Part shown: positions 43,982-53,157 of the stretch, piece by piece
Position numbering within the stretch: the stretch's first letter is position 1
Layout of the letters: every line of letters starts with the position of its first letter
NCBI RefSeq assembly: GCF_044793635.1
Contig: NZ_CP084992.1
Location: 3,658,001-3,722,000 of the forward strand
DNA from: Virgibacillus_F necropolis_A
GTDB taxonomy: Bacteria > Bacillota > Bacilli > Bacillales > Amphibacillaceae
DNA: 64,000 nucleotides
Reading direction: 5' to 3'
Made by a program: the position numbers and the translations under genes
The notes under the pieces: model-generated
What the model was told of the DNA's origin: nothing
What the model saw: the letters and a program-made list of their open reading frames with translations, nothing else
Database searches by the model: none

Positions 43982-46900
43982 GTTATTTCAGTCATTAAAA
44001 CATTTAAAACCTGGCGAGCGAATTAATGATGGGTGGACAGAGGAAAGTCCCCGTCCAAGAGATTCGGAAGATCTTTACCGCAGACGCTGGCAGCATGATA
44101 AGATAGTTCGCTCAACCCATGGTGTCAATTGTACAGGATCATGTAGCTGGAAGGTATATGTGAAAGATGGGATTATAACTTCTGAAACACAGCAAACAGA
44201 CTATCCAACCACTGGTGACGACTTCCCTGAATATGAACCACGTGGATGTCCTAGAGGGGCAAGTTTTTCCTGGTATACATACAGTCCCATTAGGGTGAAA
44301 CACCCATACATGCGTGGGGATTTATATGAACTATGGAAAGCAGAACGTGAACAAGGATACGATCCAGTTGAGGCTTGGGAAAACATTGCAAGCAATCCTG
44401 AAAAACGTGCAAAGTATGTTAATGCAAGAGGGAAGGGTGGCTTTGTTCGTGCCAGCTGGCAAGAGACTTGTGAGATCATTGCCAGTGCTTCAATTTATAC
44501 GATAAAAAAATATGGTCCTGATCGTGTTGTAGGATTCAGCCCAATTCCTGCAATGTCAATGGTCAGCTATGCAGCGGGATCGCGTTTCCTTTCGTTAATC
44601 GGTGGATCAATTTTAAGCTTTTATGATTGGTATGCTGACTTGCCACCTGCGTCACCGCAAGTATGGGGAGAACAAACGGATGTGCCAGAGAGCGCGGACT
44701 GGTACAATGCTAAATACTTTATTATTTGGGGAACCAATTTGCCGCAAACCCGTACACCTGATGCTCATTTTATGGTTGAAGCAAGGTACAACGGTACAAA
44801 GGTTGTTGGTGTAAGTCCTGATTATGCGGAATATGAAAAGTTTGCTGATGTCTGGTTACCTGCAAGAGCAGGTACAGATGGAGCTCTCGCAATGGCGATG
44901 ACCCATGTAATTCTAAAAGAATTTTATGTTGATAAAGAAACACCATACTTTATTGACTATGCGAAAAAATTTACTGATTTACCTTTTCTCGTCACGATAA
45001 ATGAAGCGAATGACGATTGTCGTTCTGATCGTTTTTTACGAACAGCTGATATTGATGATACCCATGACCTTGGTGACTGGAAAACATTAGTTTGGGACGC
45101 CAACACCAATCAGTTAGAAGCACCAAATGGAAGTCAGGGTTACCGTTGGGATGAGGGAAGAAAGTGGAACCTTGAGCTAAAAAAAGAAGATGGAAGTCTG
45201 ATTGATCCCAAGCTAAGTTTTATTGATATGGCTGATGAAACAGCTATGATAAGCTTTCCAGACTTTGCAGTAAAAAATGGTGGAGTAGTAAAACGTGGTG
45301 TACCAATAAAACACATTCAGGATAAACATGGAAATGTACGAAAGGTAACAACAGTCTATGACCTTATGATGGCCCATACAGGCGTGAATCGCAACCTACC
45401 AGGTGATTATCCAGTCGATTATCACGATCCGAAACCATTCACACCTGCGTGGCAAGAAAGCATTACCGGTGTTAATAAGAATCACGTCATTCAAGTGGCA
45501 AGAGAATTTGCAGATAATGCAGCACGAACAAAAGGTAAGTCGATGATTGCGATGGGTGGAGGAACGAACCACTGGTATCATAGCGATCAAATTTACCGTT
45601 GCATTCTAAACCTTGTTCTATTGACAGGGTCTCAAGGTGTAAATGGTGGAGGCTGGGCACATTATGTTGGTCAAGAGAAAGTACGACCACTTGAAGGCTG
45701 GCAACAGGTTGCTTTTGCTAATGATTGGTTAAAACCGCAGCGATTGCAAAACGGTACTTCGTTCTTCTACTTTGCAACAGATCAATTTCGTTATGAGGCA
45801 GAAATTAATCAGGACCAGTCAAGTTGGGGTGGAAAGTATAATAATATGCATCCTGCAGATGTCAATGCACTTGCAGCAAGACTTGGGTGGCTTCCGTCAT
45901 TCCCGCAGTTTACACAAAATTCAATTGACATTGTCAAAGAGAGCCGGGCACGAGGAGCGCATAATCACCAGGAAATTATTGATGATGTCGTGGAACAAAT
46001 AAAGGATGAAAAATTAGAATGGGCAATTGAAAACCCAGATGATCCAAAGAACTTTCCTAGAGTATTCTTTAACTGGCGCTCTAATTTGTTAGGTGACAGT
46101 GGTAAAGGGCATGAGTATTTTGCCAAGCATTTAATTGGTGGGGAAGATCAAATTTTAGCTGAGACTGAAAATTCATGGCAGCCAAAAGACGTTAAGACAG
46201 ACGGTGAAGCACCAACTGGAAAGGTTGATCTCTTAGTCAGTATTGATTTTCGCATGACGAGCTCGGGTTTGTTTTCCGATATTGTTTTACCTGCAGCTAC
46301 ATGGTACGAAAAGTTTGATATCAGTAGTACGGATATGCATCCTTTTGTTCATCCGTTCAATGCAGCTATTTCCCCTCCATGGCAGGCGAAAAGTGATTGG
46401 GATACATTCCGTGAAATTGGTAAAGTATTTTCCGAACTTGCCAATAAGCATTTGCCGGCTACGGAAGATTTAATGATGACACCTCTTGGTCATGATTCCA
46501 AAGGTGAAATTGCACAGCCTCATGGAAAAATTAAAGACTGGCGAAAAGGTGAAATTGAAGCAATTCCAGGTAAGACAATGCCTAATTTCCAAATTGTTAA
46601 ACGTGATTATCCGAACGTTTATCAACAAATGACAACGATAGGACCAGAGATTAAAAAAGGCTATGGCGGAAAAGGGGTAACCATACCTGGCGAAGATGTA
46701 TATGAAGAATTAAAAAGCCGCTTAGGTGTTTCCAAACGGGAAGGTATTGGTAAAGGTAATCCCGATTTATATTCCGATAGAAAAGCAATTGACGCGATTT
46801 TGTTAATGTCAGGGGCAACGAACGGGAAACGTGCTGTAGCGGGTTGGAAGTCTCTTGAAGCTAAAACAGGACAGAAGCTAGAAGAAATTGCAAAAGGGCG

Positions 46901-47642
46901 CGAAGAGGAAGATGTTACATTACATGATTTAACCATTCAACCTCGTCATGCGATTTCAACTCCAGTGTGGAGTGGATTAGAGAAAGATAATAGACGTTAC
47001 TCGCCATTTACTGTGAATACAGAGTATAACATTCCATGGCGTACGCTCACGGGAAGACAAAGTTTTTACCTTGATCATGAAATGATGCTCGACTTTGGTG
47101 AAGGATTGCCATTATATTTACCACCATTGTCACATGGTCCATTTTTAAAAAACGAAAAAGAAGTTAAAAGTAATGGGAAATCGATAACAGTAAGATATTT
47201 AACTCCACATCAAAAGTGGGGAATTCATACGATGTTTACTGATACTACCAACATGTCCACGTTGTTTAGGGGCTGGCAAACGGTATGGATGAATGAGGAA
47301 GACGGTGCTTCGATTGGGATTAAAGATAATGACTGGATCGAGGTTTACAACCGAAACGGTGTAATAGCGGCAAGAGTTGTTCTTACCTACCGTATTCCAA
47401 AAGGTATGGCTTACATGTATCATGCACAAGATCGAACATTGGGTGTACCAGCAACAGCTATCAACAAAAAACGTGGCGGTACGCATAATAGTGTGACACG
47501 TATTTCTTTAAAACCTACCCATATGATTGGTGGCTATTCACAATTAAGCTATGGTTTCAATTACTACGGCCCAACAGGTCATCAAAGAGACACCATTGCA
47601 GTTATAAGAGGACTTAAGGAGGTTGATTGGCTTGAGGATTAA
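43962..47642 (+). CDS. narG: Respiratory nitrate reductase alpha subunit (NarG)
   Basis: Catalytic Mo-bis-MGD subunit reducing nitrate to nitrite on the inner face of the membrane. N-terminal FS0 iron-sulfur motif in STHGVNCTGSCSW (His plus cysteines) and EPRGCPRGASFSW; the Mo-ligand aspartate region is FYDWYADLPPASPQVWG; QTDVPESADWYN and the C-terminal GGYSQLSYGFNYYGPTG follow the family. 1226 aa, normal for Bacillus. ATG at 43962 has AAGGG at proper distance; 43953 is too close. It overlaps narH by about 11 nt. Confidence 0.97.
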   Translation: MGKKENKLFQSLKHLKPGERINDGWTEESPRPRDSEDLYRRRWQHDKIVRSTHGVNCTGSCSWKVYVKDGIITSETQQTDYPTTGDDFPEYEPRGCPRGASFSWYTYSPIRVKHPYMRGDLYELWKAEREQGYDPVEAWENIASNPEKRAKYVNARGKGGFVRASWQETCEIIASASIYTIKKYGPDRVVGFSPIPAMSMVSYAAGSRFLSLIGGSILSFYDWYADLPPASPQVWGEQTDVPESADWYNAKYFIIWGTNLPQTRTPDAHFMVEARYNGTKVVGVSPDYAEYEKFADVWLPARAGTDGALAMAMTHVILKEFYVDKETPYFIDYAKKFTDLPFLVTINEANDDCRSDRFLRTADIDDTHDLGDWKTLVWDANTNQLEAPNGSQGYRWDEGRKWNLELKKEDGSLIDPKLSFIDMADETAMISFPDFAVKNGGVVKRGVPIKHIQDKHGNVRKVTTVYDLMMAHTGVNRNLPGDYPVDYHDPKPFTPAWQESITGVNKNHVIQVAREFADNAARTKGKSMIAMGGGTNHWYHSDQIYRCILNLVLLTGSQGVNGGGWAHYVGQEKVRPLEGWQQVAFANDWLKPQRLQNGTSFFYFATDQFRYEAEINQDQSSWGGKYNNMHPADVNALAARLGWLPSFPQFTQNSIDIVKESRARGAHNHQEIIDDVVEQIKDEKLEWAIENPDDPKNFPRVFFNWRSNLLGDSGKGHEYFAKHLIGGEDQILAETENSWQPKDVKTDGEAPTGKVDLLVSIDFRMTSSGLFSDIVLPAATWYEKFDISSTDMHPFVHPFNAAISPPWQAKSDWDTFREIGKVFSELANKHLPATEDLMMTPLGHDSKGEIAQPHGKIKDWRKGEIEAIPGKTMPNFQIVKRDYPNVYQQMTTIGPEIKKGYGGKGVTIPGEDVYEELKSRLGVSKREGIGKGNPDLYSDRKAIDAILLMSGATNGKRAVAGWKSLEAKTGQKLEEIAKGREEEDVTLHDLTIQPRHAISTPVWSGLEKDNRRYSPFTVNTEYNIPWRTLTGRQSFYLDHEMMLDFGEGLPLYLPPLSHGPFLKNEKEVKSNGKSITVRYLTPHQKWGIHTMFTDTTNMSTLFRGWQTVWMNEEDGASIGIKDNDWIEVYNRNGVIAARVVLTYRIPKGMAYMYHAQDRTLGVPATAINKKRGGTHNSVTRISLKPTHMIGGYSQLSYGFNYYGPTGHQRDTIAVIRGLKEVDWLED

Positions 47643-49128
47643 GGCACAGGTAGCGATGGTTATGCACCTTGATAAGTGTATTGGATGCCACACGTGTTCG
47701 GTAACATGTAAAAATACTTGGACTAACCGTCCGGGGACAGAATACATGTGGTTTAACAACGTGGAAACTCGTCCAGGTCCGGGTTATCCTAAGGCTTGGG
47801 AAGATCGGGATAGGTATAAAGGTGGATGGGAACTTAAAAATGGAAAGCTAAAACTTAAAGCTGGTGGACCAATTTCCAAGCTTGCAAATATTTTTTATAA
47901 CCCGAATATGGCGAGCATGGACGACTTTTATGAACCTTGGACATATGACTATGAAAACTTGATTAATAGTCCTAAGAAGGAAAATATCCCTGTAGCACGA
48001 CCAAAGTCAATGATCACGGGGAAATATATCGATAAACCAGAATGGGGTCCCAACTGGGATGATGATTTAGCTGGTGGAAGTGAAGTTGTACCTCAGGATC
48101 CAAATGTGCAAAAGTTACAAGAGCACATTTCAATGGAATATGAAAAGACGTTTATGATGTATTTACCAAGAATTTGTGAACACTGTCTAAATCCTTCATG
48201 TGTGGCATCGTGCCCATCTGGCGCGTTATACAAACGAGATGAAGATGGGATTGTACTGGTTGATCAGGATTCATGTCGCGGGTGGCGTTTTTGCATGAAT
48301 GGTTGTCCGTATCACAAAGTTTATTACAACTGGAATACACATAAGGCTGAGAAGTGTAATTTCTGTTATCCAAGAACAGAAGCAGGACTACCAACAATTT
48401 GTTCGGAGACTTGCGTGGGAAGAATTCGCTATATTGGTGTTGTTTTATACGATGCAGATAAGGTGAAAGATGCAGCATCTGTCGAGGATCCACAAGATCT
48501 TTATGAATCACAGCTTTCTTGTTTCCTTGATCCATTCGACCCTGAAGTTATCGAAGAAGCAAGAAAAGCAGGGATTAATGACGCATGGATTGAAGGGGCA
48601 CAGAATTCACCGGTATATAAAATGGCAATCAAATGGAAAATTGCTTTACCATTACATCCTGAATATCGTACATTACCAATGGTTTGGTATGTGCCACCGC
48701 TTAGCCCGATCATGAACCATATTACAAATGAAAACGAATTAAGTACGGACGGCTATATTCCAGCTGTAGACCAAATGCGTATCCCGATGGAGTACCTGGC
48801 TTCGCTTTTGACAGCTGGAGATACGGAAGTAATTCGAAAAGTACTTCTTAAGTTAACTGCAATGCGTGTTCATATGAGAGGAAAAACAGTTGGTGGTATC
48901 GATCAATTTCGGTCAAGTGAGTTAGTAAGAGAAGCAGGCACAACTCCTGAAGAAATTGAGGATATGGTTCGTTTATTAGGTGTTGCCAAATACAATGAAC
49001 GATTCGTAATTCCAACTGGACGTCGGGAGATGGATGATGATCTGCATTATAAACAGGGGGCGTGCAGTATTGAAGACCTGGCACCACCTGAAGGTATGGT
49101 AACCTATCCATTTGGAAAGGGTGAATAA
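47632..49128 (+). CDS. narH: Nitrate reductase beta subunit (NarH)
   Basis: Iron-sulfur electron-transfer subunit with four cysteine clusters: CIGCHTCSVTCKNTW, CEHCLNPSCVASC, CRGWRFCMNGC (Trp in place of a cysteine, as expected for the [3Fe-4S] centre) and CNFCYPR...ICSETC. 498 aa from the TTG at 47632, which lies 9 nt after AAGGAGG and gives MRIKAQVAMV, matching Bacillus NarH (MKIKAQVAMV). An upstream TTG at 47623 is rejected. Confidence 0.96.
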   Translation: MRIKAQVAMVMHLDKCIGCHTCSVTCKNTWTNRPGTEYMWFNNVETRPGPGYPKAWEDRDRYKGGWELKNGKLKLKAGGPISKLANIFYNPNMASMDDFYEPWTYDYENLINSPKKENIPVARPKSMITGKYIDKPEWGPNWDDDLAGGSEVVPQDPNVQKLQEHISMEYEKTFMMYLPRICEHCLNPSCVASCPSGALYKRDEDGIVLVDQDSCRGWRFCMNGCPYHKVYYNWNTHKAEKCNFCYPRTEAGLPTICSETCVGRIRYIGVVLYDADKVKDAASVEDPQDLYESQLSCFLDPFDPEVIEEARKAGINDAWIEGAQNSPVYKMAIKWKIALPLHPEYRTLPMVWYVPPLSPIMNHITNENELSTDGYIPAVDQMRIPMEYLASLLTAGDTEVIRKVLLKLTAMRVHMRGKTVGGIDQFRSSELVREAGTTPEEIEDMVRLLGVAKYNERFVIPTGRREMDDDLHYKQGACSIEDLAPPEGMVTYPFGKGE

Positions 49129-49131
49129 GCT

Positions 49132-49734
49132 ATGGATCAACAACAACGCGCGTTACTAGCCATAACTTCTCGTCTGTTAAGTTATCCTCTAGATACATTT
49201 AAACAGGAACAAACAGATATTAAAAACTGCATTATGGAAAACATCACTTCAGAAGAATTACTTAAAGAATTGGAAACTGCATTTGTTTCTTTACACAGTT
49301 TGACGTTACAGGAACTTCAGGAATTATATGTGGCAACATTTGATTTGAAATCCAAGCTCGGACTGTACCTCACAGCACACGAGCTTGGAGATAGCAGCAA
49401 ACGTGGTGCCGCGCTAATTAAACTACAAAAAATAATTAATGAGGCTGGATTTGAACGGATGGAAGGTGAATTAGCCGATTACATGCCAATGCTTTTTGAA
49501 TTCTTGGCAGTAGCACCTGAAGATTCCCATCATGAACGCTTGCAAAGGCGTCTTGCTGTTGCTGTGCAGCGAATGGTAAACAATATTGCCGATGAAAACC
49601 CATATTCTGCAATTCTATTAATCTTAATGGAATATGTATTTCCGGTACCAACCAAAGAAGAAGTCGAGAAATTGGAATTTGAAAGAGAAGAAGCAGATTT
49701 AGAAGAAATGCCATATCCAATTATGTATCAGTAA
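49132..49734 (+). CDS. narJ: Nitrate reductase assembly chaperone (NarJ)
   Basis: Cytosolic TorD/NarJ-type chaperone inserting the Mo cofactor and iron-sulfur centre into NarG. Helical, with LLAITSRLLSYP at the start, YVATFDLKSKLGLYLTAHE in the middle and ADYMPMLFEFLAVAP, the typical NarJ signature. 200 aa. Begins 3 nt after narH. Confidence 0.93.
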   Translation: MDQQQRALLAITSRLLSYPLDTFKQEQTDIKNCIMENITSEELLKELETAFVSLHSLTLQELQELYVATFDLKSKLGLYLTAHELGDSSKRGAALIKLQKIINEAGFERMEGELADYMPMLFEFLAVAPEDSHHERLQRRLAVAVQRMVNNIADENPYSAILLILMEYVFPVPTKEEVEKLEFEREEADLEEMPYPIMYQ

Positions 49735-49770
49735 TTAGGTGAGAAATTATAACAAAAGGGGGATATGCAG

Positions 49771-50466
49771 ATGACCGCTATTTTCTGGTGGGCCATTTTC
49801 CCGTACATTACAATAGGAATCATGATTGTTGGAGTGCTTTACCGGTATGCTTTTCGTCAGATGAGTTGGGCAGCACCATCAACAGAAATCTTTGAAAAAA
49901 AATGGCTGCGCATTGGATCACCTTTGTTCCATTGGGGTATAGTATTCGCCTTTATTGGCCATCTAATGGGGATGGTAATTCCTAAAGGGTTTTATGAATT
50001 TTTAGGAATTACCGACCATCTATATCATATTGGAGCAATTTATGGTGGTGGTCTTGCTGGTTTAATGGTGGTTGTAGGACTTGTCATCTTACTTATTAGA
50101 AAAATAACGATTGACCGAGTACGCGTCCATGCAACATTTGCTGACTTTTTCACTGTCATTTCGTTGCTGATTGTTGCTGGAATGGGGGTATATATGACGC
50201 TCATCTATAATACAACAGTAGTTGAGTATGAATACCGGACAACAATTGGGCCTTGGTTTCGTAGTCTGTTTGTATTTCAACCAAACTATCAATTGATGGA
50301 AACTGTCCCACTTATTTTCAGAATACACGTAATTTCAGCCTTTGCGTTGTTTGCATCAATTCCATTTACCCGGTTAATTCACTTTTATAGTGTACCGTTA
50401 AAGTATCCACTTAGAGCACCACAACAATATCGCTCGAGATCAGGATTTAAAAGAAAAGGGTTATAA
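49771..50466 (+). CDS. narI: Nitrate reductase gamma subunit (NarI)
   Basis: Membrane cytochrome b subunit taking electrons from menaquinol. Five hydrophobic helices; haem-ligand histidines appear in LFHWGIVFAFIGHLMGM, in ITDHLYHIGAI and in FRIHVISAFALFA. 231 aa from the ATG at 49771, eight nt after AAAGGGGG; the ATG at 49765 is too close. Ends the operon, followed by a terminator. Confidence 0.95.
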   Translation: MTAIFWWAIFPYITIGIMIVGVLYRYAFRQMSWAAPSTEIFEKKWLRIGSPLFHWGIVFAFIGHLMGMVIPKGFYEFLGITDHLYHIGAIYGGGLAGLMVVVGLVILLIRKITIDRVRVHATFADFFTVISLLIVAGMGVYMTLIYNTTVVEYEYRTTIGPWFRSLFVFQPNYQLMETVPLIFRIHVISAFALFASIPFTRLIHFYSVPLKYPLRAPQQYRSRSGFKRKGL

Positions 50467-50475
50467 ATGATTAGA

Positions 50476-50511
50476 AAAACCGGTTGCTAGCTAGAAGCAA
50501 CCGGTTTTGTA
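50476..50511 (+). terminator. Terminator of the nar operon
   Basis: 13-bp stem aaaaccggttgct with agcaaccggtttt. Confidence 0.9.
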
Positions 50512-50552
50512 AAAGAATTAGCGAAATACAATCCGGTTTCAGCTGGTTATAC

Positions 50553-50588
50553 AAAACAACAGGCAACCAAATGGCTGCCTGTTGTTTT
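50553..50588. terminator. Terminator of ric/scdA
   Basis: 13-bp stem aaaacaacaggca with tgcctgttgtttt; adjoins the stop of the - strand gene. Confidence 0.85.
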
Positions 50589-51300
50589 AAGATGCATTTT
50601 CTTCGATTAACCTTGGAAACATAATGTTGTTTTCAAGATGAACATGATTAAAGATATCTGATTCTAGTTCCTGCAGTTTTAGATAGGTTAGATGGTAAGT
50701 TTTACAAGCACCATCAGGCAATTTATAGTCATTTGTTACTTCACGTATTTCAGATAATAGATTTCCGGAATGCTCATGTTCACTTTCAAGCATATTAATT
50801 GATTCTACAACTTCTGCTAATACAGTTTTTTTCTTTTCTTGTTCATACGCTTTAATTTTCGGGAATATCATCTCTTCCTCACGAATTAAATGGAGTTCAA
50901 GTTCTGTTTTTAGTTGATGGAACTTCGAAAATACTTGGGAGAGCTCCGGATGATTCTTGCTGTGAACCCGATAAACTTTTGTAACGAATCCACTAAGTTC
51001 AGGCAATACCTGGTTTAGATATGCATGGTGTTTGTTAACCACGTAATCGATTAGTTCATTATAGCTCTTTTCTGTCCAGTCGATTTGTTTTTCCTGCATT
51101 GCGATCGTGGAATTATATAATTCATTTATTTCTTTTAGAATGTATTCTTTATCTAATTGCTTTTTATCGATAGCTTCACCAATTGGACGATCTCCACCAC
51201 AACAAAAATCGATTTTATAGCGTTTTAAAACTTGACTTGCCATTGGAAACTTCACTACAATATCGCCAGTCTTTGATTGTTCGGTAAATAGTTGTTCCAT
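50587..51300 (-). CDS. scdA: Iron-sulfur cluster repair di-iron protein (RIC/ScdA/YtfE)
   Basis: Repairs iron-sulfur centres damaged by NO or oxidants. N-terminal DUF542 (VLKRYKIDFCCGGDRPIGEA, with the CCGG motif) and C-terminal hemerythrin domain whose ligands are in HHAYLNQVLPEL, HLIREEEMIFPKI, ESEHEHSGNLL and FNHVHLENNIMFPRL. 237 aa. Diverges from an unknown membrane-protein gene across one shared FNR palindrome, consistent with use during nitrate respiration. Confidence 0.92.
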   Translation of the reverse strand: MEQLFTEQSKTGDIVVKFPMASQVLKRYKIDFCCGGDRPIGEAIDKKQLDKEYILKEINELYNSTIAMQEKQIDWTEKSYNELIDYVVNKHHAYLNQVLPELSGFVTKVYRVHSKNHPELSQVFSKFHQLKTELELHLIREEEMIFPKIKAYEQEKKKTVLAEVVESINMLESEHEHSGNLLSEIREVTNDYKLPDGACKTYHLTYLKLQELESDIFNHVHLENNIMFPRLIEENAS

Positions 51301-51358
51301 TATAATCCCTCCAATTATTTATTTCACCTTTACTATAATCCTTTTTCAGCTAGTAGTC

Positions 51359-51374
51359 TGTGAGGTAAATCACA
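51359..51374. promoter_or_regulatory. Shared divergent FNR box
   Basis: Perfect TGTGAGGTAAATCACA. TATGAT at 51396-51401 on the + strand and TATAGT at 51332-51337 on the - strand each put the box centre at exactly -41.5, so one dimer could activate both directions. Confidence 0.85.
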
Positions 51375-51471
51375 GAACAGATAGAAATTATCTATTATGA
51401 TAAGATGGGATACAATTGTGTATAGGTCGTAGTGTGCGAGAGCATATTTCTGTCTTTGGAGGTAGTTGGAA

Positions 51472-52572
51472 ATGATAAATTTATTATACTTTAGCATTGT
51501 ATTTGCATTTTGTTATTTCATTCAAAGATTGTTTTTGAAAAAAGAATTCTCTTCCACTGCCTCGGGTGCAATCGTGATGGGGAATGGAATATTTCTTTAC
51601 AGCGCAATGCAACAGTTTCCATCCCTGTATGATTATGGGGAAATTTTTGCGTTCATTCTTGCTGCAGTATGGGCATTGATCGTAATATCGATTATTTCAA
51701 CAATCCCAAAGCATTCATTTAAAAAAAGACACTTTCCTAACTCCATTCATGTATTTGCAATTGGGACATGGGTGGCTGGGACTTCTGTTTTAGGAAATGT
51801 TATTCATCAGTTTTCTCTCAATCTAGGGATATTCCCATATATTATGGGAATATTGAATGTGGCTCTTTATATATGGTACATGTATCATATTTTCAAAGCA
51901 TACAGGGAGATTTTTCGGACATCGGCAAAAAATCAGGTTCATGGTGTGATTTTGCTTTCCACAGTCAGTACTCAATCGATTGTACTTTTACTATTTAACA
52001 TTTTTAATAAAGGACTACCTGACTGGGGGAGTGCGACTTTAATTGGTTTTGGCATATTATTATATTGTATTGGATTATACTTGATCTTTAGGCGTTATGT
52101 TTTTATACGAAACTGGAACATGAAAGACGATTGGAAAAACACAAACTGTATTTTACATGGTGCAATCTCAATTACGGGTCTAGCAACAGTGACAACAGGA
52201 GTGTTTAACTATAATTTTATTTTATTGTTGTGGATTTGGGTAATTGCTCTATTCGTCATTGTTGAAGGTATTGAAATTTCGCGGATTATTATTCGAATCA
52301 AAAGTTATGGACTTGTTCTGGCGATAGGAAGTTACGATGAATCTCAATGGTCAAGAAACTTTACGTTCGGTATGCTATATGCATTCACAGCTCGTTTTCA
52401 AATGGATACCAGTTCAATCTTTTACCCAATACGAAATATAATAATTGAGTACGGACCATGGGTAGTCCTGCTATTTCTAGTCAATGAAATATTATTATTC
52501 TTCAAAGTCAAATGGAATAAAAAACGAGATTTGAAACAGGGAGAGGTCGGGACAAATGGAAGCAAAGCATAA
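51472..52572 (+). CDS. Unknown FNR-controlled polytopic membrane protein
   Basis: 366 aa, about ten hydrophobic helices, hinting at a SLAC1/TehA-like (TDT) arrangement: HVFAIGTWVAGTSVLG in helix 3 region, TLIGFGILLYCIGLYLIFRR, and a Lys-rich tail. GGAGGT precedes the ATG by 8 nt; an in-frame TTG at 51466 is too close. It lies directly behind the FNR box and overlaps the following hemerythrin-like gene by 17 nt. A role as anion (nitrate, nitrite) channel is an attractive guess only; no NarK-type nitrate transporter is seen in the window. Confidence 0.6.
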   Translation: MINLLYFSIVFAFCYFIQRLFLKKEFSSTASGAIVMGNGIFLYSAMQQFPSLYDYGEIFAFILAAVWALIVISIISTIPKHSFKKRHFPNSIHVFAIGTWVAGTSVLGNVIHQFSLNLGIFPYIMGILNVALYIWYMYHIFKAYREIFRTSAKNQVHGVILLSTVSTQSIVLLLFNIFNKGLPDWGSATLIGFGILLYCIGLYLIFRRYVFIRNWNMKDDWKNTNCILHGAISITGLATVTTGVFNYNFILLLWIWVIALFVIVEGIEISRIIIRIKSYGLVLAIGSYDESQWSRNFTFGMLYAFTARFQMDTSSIFYPIRNIIIEYGPWVVLLFLVNEILLFFKVKWNKKRDLKQGEVGTNGSKA

Positions 52573-53029
52573 AGGAATAAAACGACATGAGGCACTTTAT
52601 TCATTGTCACATCATCACCATCATGCATTGGTTGTTGCATTACATTTAAAACAGGCGGGTACTGAAAAAAGTAAACTTTCGTTAGAGGAGATTAAAAAGG
52701 AGGTACAGGATTTCTGGGAACCAGGTGGACTACAGCATTTTCGTGAGGAAGAAGAAATCCTGCTAACAGCTTACGCTCAATACGCCTCAATCGATCAACC
52801 GGAAATCGCAGAAATGCTTTTGGAACACATAAAGATTCACGCCAAAATTGATTCACTAGGTAAGTTAGAAGGTAATCCCGTCTCTTTAATGAATGAACTG
52901 GGTGAATTACTTGATGGGCATATTAGAAAAGAAGAACGTGTAGTTTTTCCAATGATTGAAAGTGCACTACCAGAGGATAAGCTTAAGGAATTGTCCTCTC
53001 ATCTGCATGTTAATGACACAAAGTTGTAA
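52556..53029 (+). CDS. Hemerythrin-like HHE protein
   Basis: 157 aa, helical, with iron-ligand motifs YSLSHHHHHALVVALHLK, HFREEEEILLTAY, LLEHIKIHAKI and LDGHIRKEERVVFPMIE. Di-iron O2/NO-binding fold. Coupled to the membrane-protein gene by a 17-nt overlap, so it is under the same FNR box. It is the third hemerythrin-type gene of the island, after those at 42876 and 50587. Confidence 0.85.
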   Translation: MEAKHKGIKRHEALYSLSHHHHHALVVALHLKQAGTEKSKLSLEEIKKEVQDFWEPGGLQHFREEEEILLTAYAQYASIDQPEIAEMLLEHIKIHAKIDSLGKLEGNPVSLMNELGELLDGHIRKEERVVFPMIESALPEDKLKELSSHLHVNDTKL

Positions 53030-53157
53030 AAAAGTTTGATTTTCGAGATGAAAATAAGGGGATTCCCCGATATTCAGAAACTGTAAACTTTTATATAGTG
53101 GATATATGAAAAGATAGACGTAGCTTCAACATGTGTTTAGAAGGAGGCAAGTTACAG

